A stretch of DNA of 8,878 nucleotides from NZQO01 sp002693605 (GCA_963972105.1 CAXAVH010000104.1:1-8878); one strand, 5' to 3'. Counted from the first letter of the stretch, positions 1-6,535 are shown. Numbers and translations: made by a program. Notes: generated from the letters alone by a model not told the origin.

Positions 1-246
1 GAAAAGGTGGCCCGCCTCAGGGAAATCTCCAACGGGTGGTTTACCATTTCAGAAAAACAAGGAGAAGTATATTTCAATGACCTCCGTTTCGGGTTGCTGG
101 GTGTAGATCCCGCCACAACAAAATACGCCTTCAGCTATCTGCTGGAACCTACTCCGGCGGACCTTGCCGTAAACGAAGAACCCAAGAACCGGGAGGATGC
201 AGAACGGTTGCTGGAGGAACTTTGGGAGCGGATTAGGGGGAACTAA
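1..246 (+). CDS. C-terminal part of a probable membrane-bound metal-dependent hydrolase (YdjM/DUF457-like), 5' end outside the window
   Basis: The reading frame is open from the first base, so this is the tail (about 81 residues) of a longer gene that starts upstream. The visible part has no catalytic residues or membrane segments. It contains the block FNDLRFGLLG followed by a segment FSYLLEP. From memory, this resembles the soluble C-terminal tail of Bacteroidota proteins annotated as LexA-binding, inner-membrane metal-dependent hydrolases (YdjM family), in which a multi-pass N-terminal domain carries the metal site. It ends in a lysine/glutamate-rich helix (residues ERLLEELWERIR) and a TAA stop. 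The GTG at base 7 is an in-frame codon, not a believable start. The family call rests only on the tail and is tentative; a homology search with the full gene would settle it. Confidence 0.55.
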   Translation, partial: EKVARLREISNGWFTISEKQGEVYFNDLRFGLLGVDPATTKYAFSYLLEPTPADLAVNEEPKNREDAERLLEELWERIRGN

Positions 247-286
247 GTTTATACTTGGTCTAACACATCAAGATGGAACATGCCTA

Positions 287-306
287 AGAATTTTAGTTAA
301 AATTCT
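287..306. repeat. Perfect AT-rich palindrome between two genes
   Basis: AGAATTTTA, a 2-base centre (GT), then TAAAATTCT: nine paired positions with no mismatch. It lies 41 bases after the stop of the upstream hydrolase and just upstream of the candidate promoter of the lipoprotein gene. A weaker outer pair, AACACAT (262-268) and ATGTGTT (310-316), surrounds it. No T-run follows, so it is not a clear intrinsic terminator. A regulator-binding site is the alternative reading; the sequence alone does not decide between them. Confidence 0.5.
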
Positions 307-314
307 CATATGTG

Positions 315-341
315 TTTGATATTTAATTATATATATATTTG
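315..341 (+). promoter_or_regulatory. Candidate Bacteroidota promoter for the Cys-rich lipoprotein gene
   Basis: TATATTTG at 334-341 fits the Bacteroidota -7 element TAnnTTTG exactly. A TTTG at 315-318 could be the -33 element, but the 15-base spacer is shorter than the usual 17-23. Transcription would start near base 347, leaving a leader of about 35 bases before the ATG at 382. The surrounding sequence is very AT-rich, so part of the match may be chance. Confidence 0.45.
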
Positions 342-381
342 TTATAGCTCCCCTCCAATTCTAACTTAAAATAGATACATT

Positions 382-1014
382 ATGAAAAAACTTCATTATT
401 TAGGTTTGCTCATGGGAGTGTTCATTTTTCTCTCCTGCCAACAAGAGGCACCGCTTCAACAGGTAGAAACGGAAGCGAGCCAGATCAATTTTACAGAAGA
501 CTACTCTTTTTTAAATGATCCCCCCAACTCAATAGATTACAGCCGTCTAAAAGACGGGTGGACTATAAACTGTAGCGGGCAGTGCGATTGTTATCTCCAG
601 TGGGATTTGAATACGAACATCCATTCTTGTTCGTGCACCGAATGTGCAATGACGATCCAATACCATGATGAAAACGTGGCCGATTCAAAAATTGATGATT
701 TCTTCAAAGCACAATATGATTTTACGCAAATAATAGCTAGTGAACTGCGCAAAGAACTTGGTAATACTGTTGTTCGTATTAAACAAATTGATCATCAATT
801 CGGTGAAAATTATCGTCTCTCTGTCGTAGAATATTGGGACAAAGACGAATTGAAGAGTTTTGGCATCTACGAAAACTTACAAAATCGAGGTCCTAAATTT
901 AGGGTAGATTGTACTGGAACCTGTGGATGTCTAGAACAATTCAATCCAGCTACCGGGATGGTTTCCTGTAGCTGTTCAGAATGTAATATGGTAATTGAAG
1001 AGATTGAAGATTAA
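382..1014 (+). CDS. Unrecognised lipoprotein with a duplicated six-cysteine motif
   Basis: 210 residues. The N-terminus is a lipoprotein signal: MKK, a hydrophobic stretch (residues 7-17), then a lipobox FLSC with the lipidated cysteine at 19. The protein is therefore expected on the periplasmic or outer face of the envelope. The mature part holds two copies of one pattern, C-x3-C-x-C-x12-C-x-C-x2-C-x-M. Copy 1 has cysteines 64, 68, 70, 83, 85, 88 and Met90; copy 2 has 177, 181, 183, 196, 198, 201 and Met203. The copies are exactly 113 residues apart and each is preceded by an aromatic/basic strand (GWTINC, KFRVDC). The linker (about 95-170) is charged and has no cysteine. I do not recognise the family. 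Twelve regularly spaced cysteines plus conserved methionines suggest metal binding (copper or zinc) or a disulfide-knot fold, but this is inference. The ATG has an AT-rich upstream region without a Shine-Dalgarno sequence, normal for this phylum. The gene appears monocistronic, with its own candidate promoter and terminator. Confidence 0.85.
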   Translation: MKKLHYLGLLMGVFIFLSCQQEAPLQQVETEASQINFTEDYSFLNDPPNSIDYSRLKDGWTINCSGQCDCYLQWDLNTNIHSCSCTECAMTIQYHDENVADSKIDDFFKAQYDFTQIIASELRKELGNTVVRIKQIDHQFGENYRLSVVEYWDKDELKSFGIYENLQNRGPKFRVDCTGTCGCLEQFNPATGMVSCSCSECNMVIEEIED

Positions 1015-1030
1015 TTCACTGTAGGATAAT

Positions 1031-1063
1031 AAAATAGGGGCGTTCAAGCAACGCTCCTATTTT
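1031..1063 (+). terminator. Strong intrinsic terminator after the lipoprotein gene
   Basis: A 14-base-pair stem (left arm 1031-1044, right arm 1050-1063) with a single G-T wobble and the 5-base loop CAAGC. The stem has a GC-rich top and A/T flanks that provide the T-run. Because the flanks are A on the left and T on the right, it can also work in the opposite direction for the convergent DUF4440 gene that ends at 1110. Confidence 0.85.
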
Positions 1064-1109
1064 AATTAACTTATTTAATAGAACAACTGCGGTACAAATT
1101 GCGGGAGAG

Positions 1110-1544
1110 TTAACCACAGCTCATATCTGCCACAATCTTCCAATTGCCATCAATCTTTCGAAAGATAATCATAAACACCCCGTTGGCATCGCCTAGGCTG
1201 CGCTTTAGAAAATACTCTCCCATTACCCAATAGCTGTCTTTCGAAATAGCTGAAATATCCTGTATGGTAAAGTTCAGGGTGCCGCTGTGTTCCTTGGTGG
1301 GGTATCCCTTTTTGTAATTGTCCAAGGTTTGCTGCCAGCCCAAGGTGAGCCCGCTTTTTCCGTAGAATTTCAGCGAGTCGCTTTTCCAGTAGCCCTGCAT
1401 AAACCCTTCCAGATCGTGCTGGCTCCATGCAATTTCCTGCGCCTTCATAACCGACAGAATGGCCTGTTTATCTTTTTCAAAAGAGGTTTGCGCAGTTGCG
1501 AAAACTGCCAGAAACATAAATAATAGCCACAGTTTCTTTTCCAT
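1110..1544 (-). CDS. Secreted DUF4440 / SnoaL-like (NTF2-fold) protein
   Basis: 144 residues. A cleavable signal peptide is visible: MEKK, hydrophobic residues 5-15, then ATA|QT, so cleavage is likely after Ala18 and the mature protein starts at Gln19, as is common in Bacteroidota. The rest matches the DUF4440/NTF2-like pattern. Helix 1 (about 22-40) has an xxAILxVMxAQExAW block, a second helix covers HDLEGFMQGYW (43-53), then comes FYGKSGLTLGW, and the C-terminal strands end in the family's usual FRKIDGNWKIVADMSC. These domains are cone-shaped alpha+beta folds used for small-ligand binding or for unknown roles; no catalytic residues can be named here. The reading frame stays open upstream as far as 1913, but that extension is antisense to the divergent ATP-grasp gene. 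The Met at 1544, which begins the signal peptide, is the sensible start. It stands alone, divergent from the ATP-grasp gene across 66 bases. Confidence 0.85.
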   Translation of the reverse strand: MEKKLWLLFMFLAVFATAQTSFEKDKQAILSVMKAQEIAWSQHDLEGFMQGYWKSDSLKFYGKSGLTLGWQQTLDNYKKGYPTKEHSGTLNFTIQDISAISKDSYWVMGEYFLKRSLGDANGVFMIIFRKIDGNWKIVADMSCG

Positions 1545-1610
1545 TGTGAATGTATAATCGTTTCGCTGAAAGATACGCCTATTTTGTAGCTTTACGAAAA
1601 TATCCCGTTC
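1545..1610. promoter_or_regulatory. Divergent intergenic promoter region
   Basis: These 66 bases must hold the starts of both divergent genes. Toward the DUF4440 gene (minus strand), TTCG (1595-1598), a 19-base spacer and TATCTTTC (1568-1575) each differ from the Bacteroidota consensus by one base. Toward the ATP-grasp gene, TATTTTG (1580-1586) is a degenerate -7 candidate. Neither is a perfect match. The two candidate promoters sit close together, so transcription in the two directions may interfere. Confidence 0.3.
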
Positions 1611-2498
1611 ATGAAGACAATTACCGTGGTAACTGCCAAAAAATTTTTCGAGCCCGAAACGGTTACTCCCTATATTGCCAATATCTTGAAAGAGTATGAA
1701 CTGCTGAAACTGGCGCTCGAGCAAAGGGGCGTGATGGTAGCGCGCACCTATTGGGATGACCCGAACTACGATTGGTCGCTGCCCGATGCGGTACTCGTGC
1801 GCACGGTATGGGATTATTTTGAGCGCTCCAACGAATTTTTTAATTGGATGGCGCGCACGGCCGCGGTTACCACGCTCATCAATCCCTTGCCGCTCATGCA
1901 ATGGAACTCGCATAAATTTTATTTACGTGATTTGAGCGAGCGCGGGGTCCGTATCGTGCCCACGTACTTTGTCAATTCCAATAGCGCGGTTTCGCTGCGC
2001 GAGATCGCTTCGGAAACTAACTGGAAGCACATAGTAATAAAACCGGCTATTTCGGCGGCGGCCTACCATACCTATAAAATTTCCGAAGCGGCTATGGATG
2101 GTAAGGAGGCCTTGTTCCAGCAGCTACTGACGGAGCGAGATATTTTGGTGCAGGAATACCAGGCCACTATCACTACCATGGGCGAGGCGAGCCTAATGGT
2201 CTTTAATGGAAAATTTACCCATGCTGTGTTGAAAAAGGCCAAGGCGGGCGATTTTAGGGTGCAGGACGATTTTGGCGGTACCGTACACCCCTACGAGCCC
2301 ACTGAAGCGGAGATTCGCTTTGCCGAGCACGCCAATGCGCAATGTCCGGTGTTTCCCGCTTACGGCAGGGTCGACATCGTTTGGGATGAGGAGGGATCCT
2401 GCTACCTCTCCGAAATGGAATTTTTGGACCCTGAAATATGGCTTCGGAACGCGCCGTATACCGCAGCTGCCTTAGCCTCGGGGGTATTGGCGGTATAA
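1611..2498 (+). CDS. ATP-grasp domain protein (RimK / glutathione-synthetase-like ligase)
   Basis: 295 residues, no signal peptide, cytoplasmic. ATP-grasp enzymes join a carboxylate to an amine or thiol through an acyl-phosphate; the substrate cannot be read from the sequence. Visible blocks: an N-terminal Rossmann-like region with VRTVWDYF (63-70); the linker motif NPLPLMQWNSHKFYL (91-105); the ATP-binding lysine in VIKPAISAA (Lys144); the hinge EYQ (182-184); the second nucleotide/Mg region GEASLMVFNG (191-200), HAVLKK (204-209) and the glycine-rich RVQDDFGGT (216-224); then YGRVDIV (251-257) and the Mg-binding acidic segment SEMEFLDPE (Glu268, Glu270, Glu275). From memory the order and spacing fit the stand-alone ATP-grasp proteins related to prokaryotic glutathione synthetase and the cycloserine ligase DcsG. 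The ATG lies 66 bases from the divergent DUF4440 start. The gene converges on the M23 gene with only 8 bases between the stop codons. Confidence 0.85.
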   Translation: MKTITVVTAKKFFEPETVTPYIANILKEYELLKLALEQRGVMVARTYWDDPNYDWSLPDAVLVRTVWDYFERSNEFFNWMARTAAVTTLINPLPLMQWNSHKFYLRDLSERGVRIVPTYFVNSNSAVSLREIASETNWKHIVIKPAISAAAYHTYKISEAAMDGKEALFQQLLTERDILVQEYQATITTMGEASLMVFNGKFTHAVLKKAKAGDFRVQDDFGGTVHPYEPTEAEIRFAEHANAQCPVFPAYGRVDIVWDEEGSCYLSEMEFLDPEIWLRNAPYTAAALASGVLAV

Positions 2499-2506
2499 AG
2501 TTCAGG

Positions 2507-3196
2507 CTAAAACTTTTCCCTAAACAATAAATTTGGATTGGGGCATATGGATTTCCAATAGGGGAGTTCAGAGGGGTAGGCGGTACCGTTAAAATTCTCG
2601 GTTTGTCCCCATAAATCTGTAATTATCTGAAAATGCAAATGCGGCACCCAATGGCCGTTTTCTTCCTTATTTCCTATCCACCCCAGGGGCTCTCCTTTCC
2701 CCACATATTTTCCCTTAGGCGAAAGCGTTAATGTTTCTACGCTCAAATGGCCATATAGGGTGTAGAATACTGAGTCGTTCACCGAGTGCTCCAACACTAA
2801 AAGAGGGCCATAATCCTTATGGATATCATTATGGTGGGCAATAACCACGGTACCCCCTAAGGGGGCGTGCAGTGGAGTTGCTGCCGGCACCCAAAAATCT
2901 GTACCCAGGTGAATGTTTCTGTATTCGGTGCCATTGGGCCCCTCACGCTCATAATTGTGGGTGTTGTAGAAAGAGCGTTCTTCCAGGTAACCATTGGCGA
3001 GCAATGCCTTTGGAAATTTCAGTTGAAATGAATTTAGGTGCAGGGTAGCACGCTCCAAGTCCTCGTGCTGTACGTCGTCACCGAAAAAATTACCCGAAAC
3101 GCTCATATCGGGTACGGCGATTTCAGAAAATTGCAAGGTTGGAAACATGGTTTTGAGCGAACTCTTGCTCACGGCGCTCAGATCTATATTTTGCAT
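2507..3196 (-). CDS. M23-family metallopeptidase domain protein without a signal peptide
   Basis: 229 residues from the ATG at 3196. The frame opens two codons earlier at a TTG, but that TTG is part of a promoter element. In the numbering from the TTG (231 aa), the complete zinc site is present: HLGTD gives ligands His98 and Asp102, GHL gives catalytic His152, and PHLHF gives His188 and ligand His190. M23 enzymes normally cut peptidoglycan cross-bridges outside the membrane, yet there is no signal peptide, lipobox or membrane segment, so as read the protein would stay in the cytoplasm. The blocks DYGPLLVLEH, FYTLYGHLS, GHWVPHLHFQII and CPNPNLLF recall the M23 module embedded in fused aminotransferase/phosphotransferase proteins rather than NlpD or LytM; this is from memory. 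It follows the DUF4407 gene by 41 bases and has its own promoter in that gap. A later start at Met19 (TTG numbering) is possible. Confidence 0.85.
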   Translation of the reverse strand: MQNIDLSAVSKSSLKTMFPTLQFSEIAVPDMSVSGNFFGDDVQHEDLERATLHLNSFQLKFPKALLANGYLEERSFYNTHNYEREGPNGTEYRNIHLGTDFWVPAATPLHAPLGGTVVIAHHNDIHKDYGPLLVLEHSVNDSVFYTLYGHLSVETLTLSPKGKYVGKGEPLGWIGNKEENGHWVPHLHFQIITDLWGQTENFNGTAYPSELPYWKSICPNPNLLFREKF

Positions 3197-3199
3197 CCG

Positions 3200-3229
3200 C
3201 AAATATAGTTTTTCGCTCTTTTGCGCCTA
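3200..3229 (-). promoter_or_regulatory. Promoter of the M23 gene, possibly giving a leaderless transcript
   Basis: On the minus strand TATATTTG (3207-3200) is an exact TAnnTTTG -7 element. A TTTG at the end of a T-run lies 22 bases upstream (3229-3230 region), just after the stop codon of the DUF4407 gene. The ATG begins 4 bases after the -7 element, so transcription would begin at or within a base or two of the start codon. Confidence 0.5.
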
Positions 3230-3237
3230 CAAAAAAG

Positions 3238-4338
3238 TTACAAAACGCTATTCTGCTTTCGGTAAAAGGCATCTGCTTGTTGCTGCATAAGCTGCCTAGC
3301 CATTTTGCGCTTATAATCATACAGCTCTTGCTCTTTGGAAATGTCTGCATACACCCGATTGTTGATGTCCCTATCGGTCTGTACCAGTACCTCACGCTGC
3401 ATCTTTTGTTGTGCAACCCACGACTTGAGAGCGCTTTCCTGCGCTTCCAATTTTAGGTCGTACGCACCCTTCGGCGAAAGTAATTTGGCGATAATGGGAG
3501 AAGTTTCAATGGCTAAGAACAGTAAAAAGATAAAAAAAGATGGCAGCCAGGGAAGTTTCCCCAGGGCATTTACGCGCGCCATAAGTCCGTCGAAACCATC
3601 TATCACCGGCTGAGTTTGGGCCACCGTTGCATCATATTGTGATTGCAGCTGACTAATTTCTGATTCAAGCGCCGCAATTTTATCGGTATTTATTTCTTTT
3701 AGAGATTGTAGTGCTGCCAATTCGGCATCGTGCTTTTCGCGTTTTTCCTTATAAACAGGCCCTTTTCCAATGAGTTCGGTACCCTTTCGGCCCTCGGCCT
3801 CGGCAATATAGGTCTCGTACAATTGGTTTACTTCCAATTCCTTGTTTGAAACTTGTTGCCCTAAGTCCTCAATTTCGGCGGTAAGCGCCTCCATTCGAGG
3901 CGTAAACTGTAAAGCCAGTTGATCTTTGTTGGCGAGGGTGAGGTCATTTTTCTCTTCAAGTAATACCCGGTCTATTTCCTTTTCAAAAATCTTGAGTTCC
4001 AAGGGTTTCGAGATTACCACCGCAATTATAACGGCGAGAGCGATTCGCGGCGAAGCCTGTAAAAGCTCGTCCATAAAACTGTCGCGCTTTTTAATGGTAG
4101 ATACGATGAACCGATCGAGGTTGAAAATGAGCAGTCCCCAAACGAGGCCGAAACCTATGGCTAGAACATAGGTGTCGAAAACGGTATAGAGTGCGTATGA
4201 GGCAGCGATGGTCGCCATTACTGCGGTAAAGAAAACCGTGGCGCCGATACCGGCGTACTTGGTGCGCTCCCCCGGAGGACAATCGTCTAACAGGGCCGTA
4301 TCGGCACCTGAGCAAAAAATGAAAAATCGTTGTAACAT
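3238..4338 (-). CDS. DUF4407 four-TM membrane protein with a long coiled coil
   Basis: 366 residues from Met at 4338. The protein opens with the DUF4407 signature FFIFCSGADTALLDDCP, followed by KYAGIGATVFFTA, WGLLIFNLDRFIVS and SPRIALAVIIAVVISKPLELKIFEKEI, all in the family's order. Predicted membrane segments lie at about 28-52, 56-76, 97-112 and 263-283. Between the third and fourth is a charged, heptad-like stretch (about 145-240) that should form a coiled coil, and a cytoplasm-type helical tail rich in Gln/Lys/Arg follows the fourth (295-366). The molecular role of DUF4407 is unknown; the shape suggests a scaffold or mechanosensitive-type membrane protein. The frame stays open to an ATG at 4398, but the 20 extra residues overlap the T-tract of the upstream terminator and lack family character, so Met at 4338 is chosen. 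It is separated from the BlaR1-like gene by that terminator and followed by the M23 gene. Confidence 0.85.
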   Translation of the reverse strand: MLQRFFIFCSGADTALLDDCPPGERTKYAGIGATVFFTAVMATIAASYALYTVFDTYVLAIGFGLVWGLLIFNLDRFIVSTIKKRDSFMDELLQASPRIALAVIIAVVISKPLELKIFEKEIDRVLLEEKNDLTLANKDQLALQFTPRMEALTAEIEDLGQQVSNKELEVNQLYETYIAEAEGRKGTELIGKGPVYKEKREKHDAELAALQSLKEINTDKIAALESEISQLQSQYDATVAQTQPVIDGFDGLMARVNALGKLPWLPSFFIFLLFLAIETSPIIAKLLSPKGAYDLKLEAQESALKSWVAQQKMQREVLVQTDRDINNRVYADISKEQELYDYKRKMARQLMQQQADAFYRKQNSVL

Positions 4339-4398
4339 AACTGGTTGGTTAATTGATTGATGAATGTATATAACGTAAATAGTTCCATTTTGGTACAT

Positions 4399-4426
4399 AA
4401 AAAAACCCCGCTATGCGCAGGGTTTT
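4399..4426 (-). terminator. Intrinsic terminator of the BlaI/BlaR1-like operon
   Basis: Read on the minus strand, AAAACCC pairs with GGGTTTT (arms 4420-4426 and 4402-4408). The stem continues with one C-A mismatch and two more pairs around a 5-base loop, and is followed by a run of seven T (4405-4399). It lies 22 bases after the stop codon of the M56 gene and before the DUF4407 start, so it ends the regulatory operon. Confidence 0.8.
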
Positions 4427-4447
4427 GAATTAAAATGTTGGTCAAGG

Positions 4448-6145
4448 CTAACAGCCATCGAGCTGCACTTTGGGTCGAAGCATATTGCTCTCGTCGATCT
4501 TTATGGAAGTCTTCGGGTTTTTCCTCACCACCTCGATGGCCTCGTCTACGCTAATTTGGTGGGGACCCATATAAAAGGTGGCGCCCCTTTTTGAAAGCGA
4601 GATTATTTCCTTGGCTGGGTCGGTCATAGGCAATGGGGGTTTGGGCGGTGCCGGGATGGAAGATGCTTCCCCTTCGCGTACTTTGGGCGACGGCGGCGGT
4701 GGCACGTTTCCACCTACTTTCTTTCCCAATTTGGGCGAGGGTGCCTTGGGCGGTGGAGGGATTAACAACGTCGCGCCTTTTTTACGGTTCGCATATTCGG
4801 TTTTCTGAAATTCGACCTCCAATTTCCTGAGGAAATCCTGACTGTTCTTTGAAATGAGAATGGAAGGTAGCGCCTCGTCGAAATCCGTTTGGCTCCAATT
4901 TTTGGTAATTGCGTCTAGATCTTCCCGAAACGTTTTTACACTTGAAGGCTTACCGTTAAGGGTTAGGTTGTCGACGCTAATCATCAGTACGAACGTTTTC
5001 TTTCCGTTCTTGGCGGCGCCCTTCATAAAATCTTGTGCATAGGTGTCGTAGCGGCCTATGCGGTTTTCGAGATAACATTCCGGAAACGGTGCTGCCAATT
5101 CCTTTTGGCGTACAGTCATTATTCCGTAGATAGTTTCCATGGTCGAGAGGTCTGCCACCGGTATTTTCCTCTTTTCAATGGAAACCGCATTGTATTTCTT
5201 GGCTAATGCGTTGTAGGTGGCAAATTGCTCGGGAGTTGCCTTTTCGCGGCTATTTTCTGAAATAGTGCTGTCTTGCGGGACTTCGCTGAAAACTATTGCC
5301 TTATCGGCAAAACCATACAGGGTAAGCGCCAAGAGGGGTATTATCAATAAACTGCGGAGCCAAATGGCCTTGGTGGGGGTGTGTCTGTTCATAACTGTAA
5401 ATCGTTTTTTGATGGATGAATAATTGATGGAATGTGCCAATGGGGGCGTGGTAGTCTGCGTGGCATATGCAAGCAGTAAATTTTTGTAGGTTTTGGGATG
5501 GATGCCCTGCCGCAATACGGCGCGGTCTGCCAAGAATTCGTGGTTTAGGCGTATGCTTCTCTTCAGCAACGACAGTAACGGGTTAAACCAAAAGAATACG
5601 TGTAGCAGCTCCACTAAGAGAATATCAATACTATGGCCTTCACGGGCGTGTGCGTGCTCGTGCGCAAGCACTTCCTTCGGAATTTTTTGGGCTTGGTAAT
5701 TTGTCTTGTTCAGGAAAATATAGTTCAGGAACGTGTGCGGGGCACTTTTCCGTGGGAGTAATACATAGAAAAACGTACGTTTCCGAAGTTTTGGGTTGCA
5801 CCGGATGTCACTATAGATTCTGAATAAATTTTTAATGAAGCGAATTCCGAAGAATAATACCCCCAAAATATAGACACTCCATAGCAGGATGGAGAACAGT
5901 GGAGGCCCTTCGGTGGTGGGGGCGGTAGTAAGGGTTGTAAGTTGGGTGTACCCAATTGCGGTTGTGGGTATTGTATGTTCCACATATTCGGTAAAGGTAA
6001 CAACCGGAATGAGGAATGAGGCCGGGAGCGTGCCAAGCAAGTAGAACCGCTTAAAAGCGTGGGCGCTTATTGGTTCTAGCGCGGCCTTATAGAACACGAA
6101 AAACACGAGAAGACAGGCTGCCGATTTTAACAAGTATGTTTCCAT
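4448..6145 (-). CDS. BlaR1-like M56-family membrane metallopeptidase (signal-transducing protease)
   Basis: 565 residues. N-terminal membrane helices lie at about 5-22, 35-52 and 83-105. The cytoplasmic zinc-protease domain follows: HEHAH (162-166) is the HExxH site with Glu163 as catalytic base, FWFNPL (185-190) is the M56 hallmark, and NHEFLADRAVL supplies the third ligand Glu203 and the conserved Asp207. A fourth helix at 264-280 leads outside. In BlaR1/MecR1 the extracellular part is a penicillin-binding domain; here I see no SxxK-SxN-KTG set. Instead there is about 180 residues of mixed sequence, a proline-rich stretch (PPPP at 463-466 and 482-485, more prolines to 510), then a small C-terminal segment TFYMGPHQISVDEAIEVVRKN that recurs from memory in Bacteroidota M56 proteins. 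The signal it detects is therefore unknown and need not be a beta-lactam. The start codon is one base after the repressor's stop, so the two are translationally coupled. By analogy its protease activity should inactivate the BlaI-type repressor. Confidence 0.88.
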   Translation of the reverse strand: METYLLKSAACLLVFFVFYKAALEPISAHAFKRFYLLGTLPASFLIPVVTFTEYVEHTIPTTAIGYTQLTTLTTAPTTEGPPLFSILLWSVYILGVLFFGIRFIKNLFRIYSDIRCNPKLRKRTFFYVLLPRKSAPHTFLNYIFLNKTNYQAQKIPKEVLAHEHAHAREGHSIDILLVELLHVFFWFNPLLSLLKRSIRLNHEFLADRAVLRQGIHPKTYKNLLLAYATQTTTPPLAHSINYSSIKKRFTVMNRHTPTKAIWLRSLLIIPLLALTLYGFADKAIVFSEVPQDSTISENSREKATPEQFATYNALAKKYNAVSIEKRKIPVADLSTMETIYGIMTVRQKELAAPFPECYLENRIGRYDTYAQDFMKGAAKNGKKTFVLMISVDNLTLNGKPSSVKTFREDLDAITKNWSQTDFDEALPSILISKNSQDFLRKLEVEFQKTEYANRKKGATLLIPPPPKAPSPKLGKKVGGNVPPPPSPKVREGEASSIPAPPKPPLPMTDPAKEIISLSKRGATFYMGPHQISVDEAIEVVRKNPKTSIKIDESNMLRPKVQLDGC

Positions 6146-6146
6146 T

Positions 6147-6512
6147 TTATTTGCTTTTCAGTTTATCGTCTATCAATTTTTTCAGTTCCTCCAGTTCTTG
6201 CTTGCTCAGGTTTGCCTCTTGCGTAAAAAACGAGGCAAACTGCGATGCGCTATCGTTAAAGAACGTCTTGATCATACCGTTAACCTGTTTGCTGAAATAT
6301 TCTTTTTTCTTCACGAGAGGGAAATATTCCCTCGACCGACCCACTTGTGTGTAATCGATAAAATTCTTTTCCTGCATGCGCTTCAGCAAGGTAGCGACCG
6401 TGGTGGGCGCCGGTTTCGGCTGCGGATAGGCCGCTAGGAGGTCTTTCATAAAGGCCCTTCTCTTTTTCCAGAGAAATTGCATTAATTGTTCTTCGGCAGT
6501 AGAAAGTCCCAT
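6147..6512 (-). CDS. BlaI/MecI/CopY-family transcriptional repressor
   Basis: 121 residues, the usual length. The N-terminal winged helix (about 1-68) follows the family pattern: LSTAEEQLMQFLWKK (helix 1), FMKDLLAAYP (helix 2), PAPTTVATLLKRMQEKNFI (recognition helix with the TTVATLLKRM core, 37-46), and a wing VGRSREYFPLV (57-67). The C-terminal part (70-121) is helical, with NLSKQELEELKKLIDDKL as the dimerisation segment, where BlaR1-type proteases cut in relatives. As a dimer it should bind TACA-N2-TGTA boxes; two such dyads lie just upstream and cover its own promoter. It is the first gene of a two-gene operon with the M56 protease. The ATG at 6512 begins directly with the family's conserved N-terminus. 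No beta-lactamase or PBP gene is seen nearby, so other targets must lie outside the window. Confidence 0.92.
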   Translation of the reverse strand: MGLSTAEEQLMQFLWKKRRAFMKDLLAAYPQPKPAPTTVATLLKRMQEKNFIDYTQVGRSREYFPLVKKKEYFSKQVNGMIKTFFNDSASQFASFFTQEANLSKQELEELKKLIDDKLKSK

Positions 6513-6535
6513 GAAATAGAAATTAAGGTTTTATC

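Noticed and set aside
1545..1913. N-terminal extension of the minus-strand DUF4440 reading frame to 1913
   Set aside because: It is antisense to the conserved ATP-grasp gene, has no family resemblance, and a normal signal peptide begins at the Met at 1544.
4339..4398. Twenty extra N-terminal residues of the DUF4407 protein from an ATG at 4398
   Set aside because: The ATG touches the T-tract of the upstream terminator, and the family signature starts right after the Met at 4338.
4578..4830. Glycine-rich plus-strand frame opposite the M56 gene
   Set aside because: Its glycine runs are the complement of the proline-rich codons of the M56 protein.
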